A DNA stretch of 64,000 nucleotides, from contig CAYNAU010000002.1 of assembly GCA_964395715.1 (NCBI GenBank), positions 434,001 to 498,000 on the forward strand, written 5' to 3'. Below the pieces are notes generated by a model. The model was given only the letters and a program-made list of their open reading frames with translations, searched no databases and was not told where the DNA came from. How positions within the stretch are numbered: position 1 is the first letter of the stretch; each line of letters starts with the position of its first letter. The position numbers were made by a program, and so were the translations under genes. Positions 8,321 through 16,869 of this stretch are shown here, piece after piece. The stretch is from Porticoccus sp964395715 (GTDB taxonomy: Bacteria > Pseudomonadota > Gammaproteobacteria > Pseudomonadales > Porticoccaceae).

Positions 8321-9738
8321 TCATTTCGTTTGCAGCTTTTCTGCTGATGTTTACCCTGATCGGCCTGCTATCCGCCAGGAAGAGTCGGGGCACCAAGCAC
8401 GACTATTACCTGGCCAGCAGCTCTGTATCGCCCTGGCTGGTCGGTCTTTCAGCAGTGGCCACCAACAACAGTGGTTACATGTTCATTGGTGTTATCGGTT
8501 ACACCTATATGGTTGGCCTGTCGGCCATCTGGCTCATGCTGGGGTGGATTGCCGGCGACTTTCTCGCCTCACAGTTTGTCCATCACCGTCTGCGTGAACA
8601 GGCGCCAAAAACTGCTGAAGTCAGCTATGTGGGTATTCTCAGCAACTGGTACGGCGAGCGTCACCATGGCCAGCAACGAGTCATGGGCCTTATTTCACTG
8701 GTTTTTCTGCTGGCTTATGCCAGCGCCCAGCTGGTGGCGGGCAGCAAAGCGCTTCAGGTGTTATTTGAATGGCCTTCCTGGGCCGGCGCCACCCTGTCCG
8801 CCAGCCTGGTGACCCTGTACTGTTTTGCCGGTGGCATACGCGCCTCAATCTGGACAGACGCAGCACAGTCCACTGTCATGATTGTCGCTATGGGCTTGCT
8901 GATGTTTGCCGCCGTCAGTGCCCTGGGCGGTATACATCCCGTTTATGAGGAGATGTCACAAGTTCAGGGGTTTCTCGACTGGTATCCCTCAGACCTGGCA
9001 TTTCCCGGCGTTGCCGGCGGCATCCTCTTTGCTGTCAGCTGGATGTTCGCAGGCCTTTCCGTGATTGGGCAACCACACATCATGGTTCGCTTTATGACAC
9101 TGAAGGACAGCAACCAGATGAATCGGGCTCGCTGCTGGTATTACCTCTGGTATCTGGCCTTTTATGCCATGGCGACAGGCGTCGGCATGCTGTCGAGAAT
9201 CTATCTCATCGATACCGCCAGTTTTGACGCTGAACTGGCACTGCCAACCATGGCCCTGGAACTGTTCCCTCCCCTGCTGGTAGGGCTGATACTCGCAGGT
9301 ATTTTTGCCGCCACCATGTCCACAGCAGATTCACTGGTGCTGGGCTGTTCGGCGACACTTACCCACGACCTGCTGCCACAGAGGGTCGAAAAAACATGGC
9401 TGATGAAGGTCGTCACCGTACTGGTCACTCTCGGCGCGTTGCTTTGGGCTCTGGGCAACAGCCAGAGCGTATTCAGCCTCGTGGTCATGGCCTGGTCGGG
9501 CCTGGCAAGCGCGTTTGCTCCGCTGCTGGTGTTTCTCTGTCTTGGAAAGCGACCGACGCCCTCCCTGAGCCTGCTGGCCATTGCCGGAGGGCTTGGCTGT
9601 GTCATGCTGTGGCGCTGGCTGGGTTGGCACCAGGCTGTCTACGAAGGAATGGCTGGAATTCTGGCAGGGCTACTGATCCTCACCCTGGGATTACAACTGG
9701 GCTATCGAACTCAGCTGCCTGAGCCTGCTCCGAGATAA
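8317..9738 (+). CDS. Sodium:solute symporter (SSS/PutP-like), candidate ectoine transporter
   Basis: Integral membrane protein of 473 aa with about 13 hydrophobic segments, in the LeuT-fold SSS family. GLSAVATNNSGYMFIG (about residues 42-57) corresponds to the sodium/substrate helix TM1, and MSTADSLVLGCSATLTHDL (about residues 335-353) is the SSS signature also seen in PutP. The ATG at 8317 overlaps the stop of the methyltransferase. Its place at the end of the ectoine operon suggests uptake or recapture of leaked ectoine. I recall an SSS transporter (EctI) linked to ectoine clusters elsewhere. Proline or another solute is possible. Its 3' end overlaps convergent alr by 28 bp. Confidence 0.85.
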   Translation: MIISFAAFLLMFTLIGLLSARKSRGTKHDYYLASSSVSPWLVGLSAVATNNSGYMFIGVIGYTYMVGLSAIWLMLGWIAGDFLASQFVHHRLREQAPKTAEVSYVGILSNWYGERHHGQQRVMGLISLVFLLAYASAQLVAGSKALQVLFEWPSWAGATLSASLVTLYCFAGGIRASIWTDAAQSTVMIVAMGLLMFAAVSALGGIHPVYEEMSQVQGFLDWYPSDLAFPGVAGGILFAVSWMFAGLSVIGQPHIMVRFMTLKDSNQMNRARCWYYLWYLAFYAMATGVGMLSRIYLIDTASFDAELALPTMALELFPPLLVGLILAGIFAATMSTADSLVLGCSATLTHDLLPQRVEKTWLMKVVTVLVTLGALLWALGNSQSVFSLVVMAWSGLASAFAPLLVFLCLGKRPTPSLSLLAIAGGLGCVMLWRWLGWHQAVYEGMAGILAGLLILTLGLQLGYRTQLPEPAPR

Positions 9739-10820
9739 ACTCTCGGCACTCGACGTGGCATGCGTGTCAGCAGTTCATAACTGATAGTTCCCGCCCTTTT
9801 GGCCACATCATTGACGGACAAACCCCTGCCCCACAGCACCACATCGTCACCGACAGCGACATTTCGCAGGCTGGTGACATCCACGGTGATCATATCCATA
9901 GACACCCGGCCCACCATGGGGCAGCGCTGGCCTTTGATCAGCACAGGCATACCATCCGGAGCGTGCACCGGATAACCATCACCATAACCCATGGCAACCG
10001 TGGCGATACGGCTCGGTTGGCGAGCACTCCAGCGGGCACCGTAACCGACACTCTCGCCGGGCGGCACCTCACGAAGCGCGATAACCGAGGATTTTAATGT
10101 CATCACCGGCTGTAACTGCTCGGCCAACGCACTGGGCTGCGGGAAAGGAGAACTGCCGTACAGCATGATGCCGGGTCGATTCCAGTCGGCCCGACACTCG
10201 GGCCAGCCGAGAAGAGCTGCCGAGTTGGCCAGACTCAGTTCGATGTCTCCCTCGCCGGACAAGGCCGCCATTGCCGCATTGAAGCGAGCCAGCTGTTGCC
10301 GGGTAAAATCGTTGTCCAGTTCATCGGCACAGGCAAAGTGGGTTGCCACCACAATACCGCTGGCGACATGGGCGCAGGCCTTTAACGCACCATAGGTGGC
10401 CACCAGTTCCTCGGGACGAATGCCCAGACGATGCATGCCACTATCCACGCACAACCAGATCTTTAGGGCACTGGCAGGCCTGGAATCCAGCACGGCCTCC
10501 AGCTGCTCACGGTTTACCACCGACAGCCAGAAGTCATGCTGGGCGGCTACATCAATCTCGTCACGGCTGAATGCTCCCTCCAGCAGGCAGATCGGCTTGA
10601 CTATCCCAGACTCCCGCAGCTCCAACGCTTCCTCAATACAGGCGACACCGAACGCCGGCACTAGGTCCTCTATCGCACGGGCCACCTCGACAGCGCCATG
10701 GCCATAGGCGTTGGCCTTGATGATGGCCATGGTGCGTGACTGGGGCGCTAGCTGGTTAGCCAGCGCCACGTTGTGGCGCAGTGCGGTCAAATCAATGAGG
10801 GCTTTTGCAGGTCTGGACAT
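9711..10820 (-). CDS. alr: Alanine racemase
   Basis: PLP enzyme that interconverts L- and D-alanine. At 369 aa it is normal for Alr/DadX. The PLP lysine lies in IIKANAYGHGA (about residue 34), and the second catalytic residue, a tyrosine, is in SVGYGARWSA (about residue 265). It is the last gene of a minus-strand run that includes a D-amino acid transaminase and two D-glutamate-cyclase-like proteins, so it may supply D-alanine to that pathway as well as, or instead of, peptidoglycan synthesis. Its 3' end overlaps the convergent symporter gene. Confidence 0.95.
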   Translation of the reverse strand: MSRPAKALIDLTALRHNVALANQLAPQSRTMAIIKANAYGHGAVEVARAIEDLVPAFGVACIEEALELRESGIVKPICLLEGAFSRDEIDVAAQHDFWLSVVNREQLEAVLDSRPASALKIWLCVDSGMHRLGIRPEELVATYGALKACAHVASGIVVATHFACADELDNDFTRQQLARFNAAMAALSGEGDIELSLANSAALLGWPECRADWNRPGIMLYGSSPFPQPSALAEQLQPVMTLKSSVIALREVPPGESVGYGARWSARQPSRIATVAMGYGDGYPVHAPDGMPVLIKGQRCPMVGRVSMDMITVDVTSLRNVAVGDDVVLWGRGLSVNDVAKRAGTISYELLTRMPRRVPRVYLGAGSGS

Positions 10821-10861
10821 GAATATTCTGTTATCTCCCGTTGGCTCGTTGAGCGTTTTAA

Positions 10862-11719
10862 TCAGTAATCGAACTTACCGGCAGAATAGATCTCCTGCGC
10901 CTGCAACCAGATATCCCCGACCTCACCATTGCCAACCGGCCGACCATCCACGGCAATAACAGGTACCACCTCTTTAGATGAACTGGTCACCCAGACTTCA
11001 TCGGCAGCATAGACCTCGGCCTTGGTGACAGTACGCTCCTCCACAGGAATCCGCCCATCCCTGTGCAGCAGGTCCAGCAGGATATAACGGGTGATGCCCG
11101 GCAGCTTGTACTGATCCAGGGGAGGGGTAATCACCACCCCATCCTTAACAATATAGGCATTACAGGCGCTGGCCTCGGTCAGTTCATCCCGCTCGTTGAA
11201 CAGTAGCGTTTCGTCGGCACCCTGCTGAAAGCCCTGCTGGAAATGCATGACATTGCCAAGCAGTGCCGTGGATTTGATATGGCAACGCTCCCAGCGCAAA
11301 TCGCGGTCAGTGACCACACGGAAAGCCTTGACCCTGCTTTTGTCGGCTACGGGTTCAGCGGGTATTTCAAAGGTAAAGGCAAATACCGTCGGTGAGATAT
11401 TCTCCGGGTAGGCGTGAAAACGCCGGCTATCCGCACCGCGACTGACATGGAGATAAAGGCCAAGATTACCGCTACCGTTGCGCTCGATCAGCGTATCGCA
11501 AACGGTTTTCCACTGGGTTCTGCTCCACTCCAGTTTAATGCCGACCGCAGACAGCCCCTGGCTCATGCGGTCCATATGCGGGTCAAAGCCCACCATCCGC
11601 CCAGCGTAGGAAGGCAGAACCTCGTAAATGCCATCACCGAACAGGAAGCCCCTGTCCATCGGCGAAATACGGGCTTCCTCCATGGGTAAATAGTCGCCAT
11701 TTAAAAATACTGTACTCAT
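10862..11719 (-). CDS. dat: D-amino acid (D-alanine) transaminase, fold-type IV PLP enzyme
   Basis: A 285-aa class IV aminotransferase. The start with FLNGDYLPMEEARISPMDRGFLFGDGIYE, the PLP lysine in HIKSTALLGNV (about residue 145) and the C-terminal AADEVWVTSSSKEVVPV match D-alanine transaminases (D-alanine + 2-oxoglutarate to pyruvate + D-glutamate) rather than IlvE. Its position 41 bp before alr, with two D-glutamate-cyclase halves upstream, supports that role. A branched-chain or 4-amino-4-deoxychorismate activity cannot be excluded from sequence alone. Confidence 0.88.
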   Translation of the reverse strand: MSTVFLNGDYLPMEEARISPMDRGFLFGDGIYEVLPSYAGRMVGFDPHMDRMSQGLSAVGIKLEWSRTQWKTVCDTLIERNGSGNLGLYLHVSRGADSRRFHAYPENISPTVFAFTFEIPAEPVADKSRVKAFRVVTDRDLRWERCHIKSTALLGNVMHFQQGFQQGADETLLFNERDELTEASACNAYIVKDGVVITPPLDQYKLPGITRYILLDLLHRDGRIPVEERTVTKAEVYAADEVWVTSSSKEVVPVIAVDGRPVGNGEVGDIWLQAQEIYSAGKFDY

Positions 11720-11820
11720 TGTTTTCTCAGCTCTTTACCCAATTGCCAAGGTTATTCCCCGCCCAGAAAAAGCGACCGATCTTAGCAGTGCCCTTTCACC
11801 CTGAAAAGCATATCGGATAC

Positions 11821-12678
11821 TTAACGCTCAGCCCTGGCTTCATTGACCAGCTGTTGCAGGCCTGCCACCAGCAGTTTGCCACTTTCACAGGGCAAGCCGT
11901 CTTCGGAGAGCGTATTTTCTCTGGTCACTCCGTCGACACTGCCCCTGGCCGCCAGATATTCGAGCACCTCACGATTATCCCACTGTGACAGGTAGTCGGT
12001 ATCAGACCAGTAGCTAAGCATGGCCACCAGACCATGGGCCGCCCAATTGGACACGTCGGCAATCACCAGCTCATCGCAGCAGGTGGCAGAGGGAATGATA
12101 TCCAGCGTGGCCAGTGCATCCACGACATTCCCCATGCCGATCTCATTGCCGCCATCGCCGATGGCAATGCTGGGACAGTCGGCCAGAGTCAGAAAATCAT
12201 CAAAGCAGAAGGTGTGCTCACTGATATCCTCGCCACGCATATTGTAGTAACGGCCATCCCGGGCCCGTCCCGGCAGTTCAATACTCACCAGCAGCTCGGG
12301 GCGAATGGTCGCCAGCACCTCGCGGATACGCTCAGGTAATTGTGGTGAAAATCCCAGCGGCATCGCTTCTACCCAAAAGTCCCCGGCAAACGACATCGCC
12401 AACTGTTCGCTGCAGACCAGAACCGGTTGCGCACCCTGGGCTTCGAGGGCCCTGTAAAGTGCAATCGCACCGGCCGGCCCATCGGTTTCAAATGTGTCCA
12501 GAACAGGAAATCCCGTGCCAATCAGAACCGGGCCGCGACACCGTCTTAAGCGCTCGGCGGCCCTCAGGCAATAGCCCGGGCGCAGGTGGGCCCTGAGGTC
12601 CGCCATGCCCCGCATATTTCGTTCCACCAGTAGTTGCTCAATGCGCTCGCTGAGCAACTGTTCATGCTCATTTGTCAT
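11821..12678 (-). CDS. DUF4392 protein, C-terminal half of D-glutamate cyclase
   Basis: A 285-aa protein with the highly conserved segment IAIGDGGNEIGMGNV (about residues 165-180) and GTGFPVLDTFETDGPAGA (about residues 55-75), characteristic of DUF4392. In vertebrate DGLUCY this domain is fused behind a DUF1445 domain; here DUF1445 is encoded separately at 15137-15955 in the same gene run. DGLUCY converts D-glutamate to 5-oxo-D-proline. The ATG at 12678 has GAGGTG 5 nt upstream and is preferred over a TTG 15 nt earlier. The gap to dat is 101 bp. The enzymatic role is inferred from domain identity and neighbours. Confidence 0.85.
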   Translation of the reverse strand: MTNEHEQLLSERIEQLLVERNMRGMADLRAHLRPGYCLRAAERLRRCRGPVLIGTGFPVLDTFETDGPAGAIALYRALEAQGAQPVLVCSEQLAMSFAGDFWVEAMPLGFSPQLPERIREVLATIRPELLVSIELPGRARDGRYYNMRGEDISEHTFCFDDFLTLADCPSIAIGDGGNEIGMGNVVDALATLDIIPSATCCDELVIADVSNWAAHGLVAMLSYWSDTDYLSQWDNREVLEYLAARGSVDGVTRENTLSEDGLPCESGKLLVAGLQQLVNEARAER

Positions 12679-12711
12679 GGACACCTCGTTCAACCTAAGG
12701 CTCTCTATCCT

Positions 12712-12749
12712 GCTGAGGGCTCTTTACCCAGCTGAGGGCTCTTTACTTG
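12712..12749. repeat. 19-bp tandem duplication across the pxpC stop codon
   Basis: GCTGAGGGCTCTTTAC occurs at 12712 and 12731, giving two adjacent 19-bp units that differ only at their ends. The repeat spans the 3' end of pxpC, so the protein's last residues (KEPSAG) are partly repeated past the stop, consistent with a recent local duplication. Confidence 0.8.
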
Positions 12750-13689
12750 GACAGACTTCCGGTTGTAATTGCTCAAACTGTTTCGTGGCCTGCAATCTCA
12801 CCTGTCGGGCCTTGTCGACCGATATCGGGGCAAAGGATACCCTGCCGCCCGCCGGCAACTGCGCGAGGAGAGGCAGATCCACAGATAACACTGCACCGAG
12901 CTTGGGATAACCCCCGATCGTCTGGCGATCACAGAGCAGCACGATAGGCTGTCCATCCGGAGGCACCTGTACCGCGCCCAGGGAAATGCCCTCCGAGAGC
13001 ATCCCCGGCATGTCGCAATGCACCGCCGGCCCTTCCAGTCGATAACCCATTCTGTCGCACTGACTGGACACCCGGTATTCGCCCCCATAGAAACGTTCCC
13101 GCTCGGCCGGGGTAAAGACATCGTGCTGGTAGCCCATCACCAACCTCAATAACACTCGCCGGTTATACACCGGCCGATAGCCCGTGGGCACTTTCAAACA
13201 ATCTCCACGATCAACCTGAGGACATGGCAGGCGATCCCCGGCCGCCAGTTTGCGGCCCTCCATACCCCCTATACCCTCACGTAATACTGTAGCAGTGCTC
13301 CCCAGAACGGGCGGCACCATCAACCCTCCAGCCGTGGCCAGATAGGCTCGTACTCCGGCTCTGGCAAAGCCCACCGATATTCTGTCCCCGGGATAAATAT
13401 GATGGCTGCGCCAACCATCAACGGATATGCCATTGATTGCCAGTGGCATATCGGCACCACAGAGGGCGATTTGGGTGACCACTTCCGCTTCAAGTTCCAG
13501 GCCACCCACGGTGATCTCGAGAGATGATGCGCCCGAGGGGTTCCCGCACAACCTGTTTGCCCAAGCGAATGCCAGCGTGTCGGCGGGCCCACCGGTAGTC
13601 AACCCCAGGCGGTGATAACCAATGCGGCCACTATCCTGTATCAGGGTCATAACACCGGGCTTGTGGACAAGGAAACCGGCGGCACTCAC
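12724..13689 (-). CDS. pxpC: 5-oxoprolinase subunit C (carboxyltransferase-like)
   Basis: A 321-aa KipA/YbgK-family protein (cyclophilin-like carboxyltransferase AHS2 domain). GVMTLIQDSGRIGYHRLGLTTGG near the N-terminus, RVLLRLVMGYQHDVFT (about residue 165) and LCDRQTIGGYPKLG (about residues 262-275) are family marks. With PxpA and PxpB it forms the bacterial ATP-dependent 5-oxoprolinase that turns 5-oxo-L-proline into L-glutamate. It overlaps pxpB by 4 bp and is followed 45 bp later by the DUF4392 gene. Its stop codon lies inside a 19-bp tandem repeat. Confidence 0.93.
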   Translation of the reverse strand: MSAAGFLVHKPGVMTLIQDSGRIGYHRLGLTTGGPADTLAFAWANRLCGNPSGASSLEITVGGLELEAEVVTQIALCGADMPLAINGISVDGWRSHHIYPGDRISVGFARAGVRAYLATAGGLMVPPVLGSTATVLREGIGGMEGRKLAAGDRLPCPQVDRGDCLKVPTGYRPVYNRRVLLRLVMGYQHDVFTPAERERFYGGEYRVSSQCDRMGYRLEGPAVHCDMPGMLSEGISLGAVQVPPDGQPIVLLCDRQTIGGYPKLGAVLSVDLPLLAQLPAGGRVSFAPISVDKARQVRLQATKQFEQLQPEVCPSKEPSAG

Positions 13690-14366
13690 AGTTCACCTCC
13701 CATGGAGAGGAATTCGCTGCGATCAATGGCAAAAAAACGTACCCGATCCCCGACTTCCACCGGCATCGGCGGGTCTGCCTGCAGGTTGAACATCAACAAC
13801 GGGCAACGGCCAATCAGGTTCCAGCCACCGGGAGAAGCGGAGGGATACACCGCTGTCTGGCGCCCGGCAATGCCTACACTACCTTGTGGCACACAGGCTC
13901 TCGGCGTTGCCAGGCGGGGGCGTGCAATACGCTCATCCACCTCTCCCAGGTACGCAAACCCGGGGGCAAAGCCAATGGCATAGACTCGGTATTCCCGGGC
14001 CTGGTGTAAGTCCACGATGTCCGGGATAGAGAGTCCTGTCTGGCTCGCCATGACACTCAGGTCAGGTCCGGATTCCTCGCTGTAATAGACCGGCAGTTCC
14101 ACCAGTTTGGCACTGCGCTCAGATACGCTGCCCTTAGTTCCCGCCAGCAACGCGGGAATCTGTGAAGACAAACGGCTGTAATCGGTTTTTAACAGGTCGT
14201 AAATCAACAGCAGGGAGGCATAGGAGGGCACCATGTCCACCAGCGAATCACCGAGCGCCTGTTCCAACACCTGAACGGCCTGCTGCACCTGGTCGGAAAC
14301 CTCCGGACTGAGGTGGTGGGAGAAATAAATAATCAGGGCGTTCTCACCTGCCACAGTGATGTTCAA
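13686..14366 (-). CDS. pxpB: 5-oxoprolinase subunit B (KipI-like)
   Basis: A 226-aa protein of the KipI/YbgJ family (AHS1 domain). It shows the conserved GFAPGFAYLGEVD (about residues 133-145), RLATPRACVPQGSVGIAG (about residues 150-167) and GGWNLIGR (about residues 180-187). It partners PxpC and PxpA in 5-oxoproline hydrolysis. B. subtilis KipI was first described as a sporulation kinase inhibitor, but in this pxpABC context the oxoprolinase role is the sensible one. It lies 16 bp after pxpA and overlaps pxpC by 4 bp, consistent with translational coupling. Confidence 0.93.
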   Translation of the reverse strand: MNITVAGENALIIYFSHHLSPEVSDQVQQAVQVLEQALGDSLVDMVPSYASLLLIYDLLKTDYSRLSSQIPALLAGTKGSVSERSAKLVELPVYYSEESGPDLSVMASQTGLSIPDIVDLHQAREYRVYAIGFAPGFAYLGEVDERIARPRLATPRACVPQGSVGIAGRQTAVYPSASPGGWNLIGRCPLLMFNLQADPPMPVEVGDRVRFFAIDRSEFLSMGGEL

Positions 14367-14382
14367 GATGATAACCCCACCC

Positions 14383-15114
14383 TCAGGACACCAGTTGCCT
14401 GAGTTCGCGGATCACACGAATACTTTCCGGGTTGTCCCCGTGCACACAGAGCGTATCTGCTGCCAGCGGCAAACGCAGTCCACCGGCGGTGATGATCTCG
14501 CCCGTTGCAACCAGTGACGCCACCTGCGCCAGGCTTTGTTCCCTGCTGAGAACTGCGCCCGAGCTGGACCGGGGCACCAGCAGCCCATTGTCTTGGTAAC
14601 ATCGATCCGCAAATGCTTCCAGCCACAATGGAACACCCAACGCTTCTGCTTCGCGACGATGCACTTCTGCTTCGGGGGTCGCCTGGATCATCAGGTGCAG
14701 GGGTTGGTAAAAGCTGGCCACGGCCTCCATCACCGCCCGCCGCACCTGGGCATCTTTCATCATGTCGTTGTACAGCGCGCCATGGGGTTTTACATAGGCC
14801 AGGGTTAACCCCAGGGAGCGGGCCATCCCGTCCAGCGCGGCAATCTGATAATGCAACAGCGCCGCGATTTCCACCGGTGTATGGGCCATTGACCTGCGCC
14901 CGAATCCCGCCAGATCCCGATAACCCGGATGAGCCCCGATCATGACCCCATGCTGCCCGGCCAATTGCAGTGTTTTGCGCATCGACATCTGATCGCCGGC
15001 ATGGAAACCACAGGCAATATTGGCCTGGTGGATATGGGGCATGACTGCGGCATCGACATCCAGGTCGATGCCTCCCGCGCCTTCACCCAAATCTGCGTTT
15101 AACAACAAGGACAT
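14383..15114 (-). CDS. pxpA: 5-oxoprolinase subunit A (LamB/YcsF family)
   Basis: A 243-aa protein starting with MSLLLNADLGEGAGG, the family start (LNADLGE), followed by ANIACGFHAGDQMSM (about residues 35-50), MIGAHPGYRD (about residues 60-70) and VKPHGALYNDM (about residues 105-115). It is the metal-type hydrolase subunit of the PxpABC 5-oxoprolinase. The frame continues upstream to 15222, but that would overlap the DUF1445 gene and the added residues are unlike the family, so the ATG at 15114 is used. Confidence 0.94.
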   Translation of the reverse strand: MSLLLNADLGEGAGGIDLDVDAAVMPHIHQANIACGFHAGDQMSMRKTLQLAGQHGVMIGAHPGYRDLAGFGRRSMAHTPVEIAALLHYQIAALDGMARSLGLTLAYVKPHGALYNDMMKDAQVRRAVMEAVASFYQPLHLMIQATPEAEVHRREAEALGVPLWLEAFADRCYQDNGLLVPRSSSGAVLSREQSLAQVASLVATGEIITAGGLRLPLAADTLCVHGDNPESIRVIRELRQLVS

Positions 15115-15136
15115 GTTGTATTCCTCTGGCCGCTGC

Positions 15137-15955
15137 TCATAACACTGCCAGTTTGCTATTGGGCAGGTCGGTGACCAGCATGCAGCCCGGGCTATGGGTA
15201 ATACACAAGGGCGGGCGGGCACTTTCCAGCGCCACTTGCGGCGTCACCCCGCAGGCCCAGAATACCGGCAGCTCGCCCTCTCGAATGCTTACCGCATCGC
15301 CAAAATCGGGCTGGGAAATATCCTTGATACCGATCAGGGCGGGATCGCCAATATGTACCGGTGCGCCATGCACTGATGGAAAGCGCGTACATATCTGTAT
15401 GGCACGAATCGCATCGGCAGCCAGCATTGGTCGCATGCTCACCACCATGTCACTGCTAAAACGACCCGCCTTGCGGCAAGGGATATTGGTTCGGTACATG
15501 GGGACGTTGACGCCCTCGGTGATATTGCGTACCTCCAGCCCGTCGGCCAGCAAAGCTTCCTCGAAGGAAAAGGAACAGCCCAGCACAAACGTCACCAGGT
15601 CATCCCGCCAATGGTTGACGATATCCATAACCTCCTGCACCAACTCTCCTCCGTGAAAAATCCGGTAGCGCGGAATATCAGTGCGTATATCGAGTTCGTC
15701 GCCAAGCTCCGGCAGCAATGGGTCACCGACCTGCGACATGGCAATCAACGGACATGGCCGGGGGTTCAGCTGGCAGAAGCGCAAAAAGTCCGCAGCCCAA
15801 TCCTCGGGCAGGATCACCACATTCCCCTGCACAAACCCCTGACATTGACCCGAAGTATTGGCTTCGTATTCGCCGTAGCGGATCCGGGCCCGCAATTGTT
15901 TAGGGGTATAGGCGACCTGCATGAAGTGCTCCGTATACTGGGCTTTTAGCGTCAT
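15137..15955 (-). CDS. DUF1445 protein, N-terminal half of D-glutamate cyclase
   Basis: A 272-aa protein of the YcsI/DUF1445 family, often labelled putative hydro-lyase. Conserved segments are LGCSFSFEEALL (about residues 123-134), the NVPMYRTNIPC motif (about residues 148-158), HGAPVHIGDPALIGI (about residues 195-210) and FWACGVTPQ (about residues 230-240). In vertebrates the same domain is the N-terminal half of D-glutamate cyclase DGLUCY. It is the first gene of the run leading into pxpABC, the DUF4392 gene, dat and alr, 22 bp before pxpA. The role as part of a two-protein D-glutamate cyclase is inferred. Confidence 0.87.
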   Translation of the reverse strand: MTLKAQYTEHFMQVAYTPKQLRARIRYGEYEANTSGQCQGFVQGNVVILPEDWAADFLRFCQLNPRPCPLIAMSQVGDPLLPELGDELDIRTDIPRYRIFHGGELVQEVMDIVNHWRDDLVTFVLGCSFSFEEALLADGLEVRNITEGVNVPMYRTNIPCRKAGRFSSDMVVSMRPMLAADAIRAIQICTRFPSVHGAPVHIGDPALIGIKDISQPDFGDAVSIREGELPVFWACGVTPQVALESARPPLCITHSPGCMLVTDLPNSKLAVL

Positions 15956-16067
15956 TCAACCATTTCTGCGCCCGGCATGACCATACCCTGTCTGAATAAA
16001 GCCAAAAATCATCGGCTGCTAGGGGACAGAGCCCAAACAGATAACGACCTGAACCTTCGGGAGACAC

Positions 16068-16106
16068 AAAAAACGGGAGAATGGGAATGGGGGACCATCC
16101 TCCCGT
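16068..16106 (-). terminator. Intrinsic terminator after the YbaK-family gene
   Basis: ACGGGAG (16073-16079) pairs with CTCCCGT (16100-16106), and an A-run at 16068-16073 becomes a U-run on the minus-strand transcript. It lies 24 bp past the YbaK-family stop, separating that gene from the DUF1445-pxp operon. Confidence 0.7.
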
Positions 16107-16129
16107 GTGGCAAGTGTGCAGAACGGTAA

Positions 16130-16651
16130 TTACCCGTCCTCGGGCGGTGCCCAGAGATAGGGTTTATCGCCCTGCCCACCGCGCAGGCAACTGATCGGGG
16201 CTGGCCAGGCATTGGACATCAGCCGCGAAAAATCCTTGTGACTGAGGTGCAGCAGATGGTGGTGGTCACCCCCTTCAATGTAGACATCCGTGCCCGCTTC
16301 AAGCAGCGCATTATCCACGATCACATCCATATGAAATGCGTCTCCCAGACAGGGAATCGCCCCTTCATCACAATCTGGAAACAGCTGGCGCAACTCTGAT
16401 TCATCGGCAATCTCGTAACCGTGCTGGCGACCGTATTCCAGCCACTCCACCACCAGTTTATTGGCGGCGGGAATAACGCACATGGCATAGCGGTCATCCT
16501 GGCGAACAATCACTGCCTTCGCCAGCTTGGCAGGCGGCACATGCGCCTCGCGGGCAGTCGCCATGGAGCTGCTCGTATGTTCATGTTTCAACACTTCATA
16601 ACTGACATGGTGTTTGCTGAGATAATCAGCCAAAACAGGAGAGACACCCAT
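16130..16651 (-). CDS. YbaK/ProRS-associated-domain aminoacyl-tRNA deacylase-like protein
   Basis: A 173-aa protein with a YbaK/EbsC-type editing domain over about residues 20-140 (KLAKAVIVRQDDRYAMCVIPA, near residues 42-62, contains the conserved lysine; EGAIPCLGD near residues 95-103). Such proteins hydrolyse mischarged tRNAs, for example Cys- or Ala-tRNA(Pro). Exact tRNA specificity cannot be read here. It has its own terminator downstream, so it is not part of the oxoprolinase operon despite the shared direction. Confidence 0.8.
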   Translation of the reverse strand: MGVSPVLADYLSKHHVSYEVLKHEHTSSSMATAREAHVPPAKLAKAVIVRQDDRYAMCVIPAANKLVVEWLEYGRQHGYEIADESELRQLFPDCDEGAIPCLGDAFHMDVIVDNALLEAGTDVYIEGGDHHHLLHLSHKDFSRLMSNAWPAPISCLRGGQGDKPYLWAPPEDG

Positions 16652-16797
16652 AAGCTAGTACCTCGCGTTAACTTACATCAACTCACTGTTTAGTATAGTT
16701 CGCCCATCCTCCGTTCCCAGTACCACTACAGAATGGTTTGCTCTATCAGAAATGGCTGTATATGACAGTCTTTGCTAGATACTTTTCACTTTGCCAG

Positions 16798-16843
16798 AAA
16801 AAAAGGCTGACAACCTGCCCCCCGGTAAGAGGTGTTGCCAGCC
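16798..16843 (-). terminator. Probable terminator after the NhaD/ArsB-type transporter
   Basis: GGCTGACAACCT (16805-16816) pairs imperfectly with AGGTGTTGCCAGCC (about 16830-16843), next to a run of A (16798-16804) that reads as U on the minus strand. It is 27 bp past the transporter stop. Confidence 0.55.
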
Positions 16844-16869
16844 CTGAATCATCGGTCAGTAGTTTTCGG

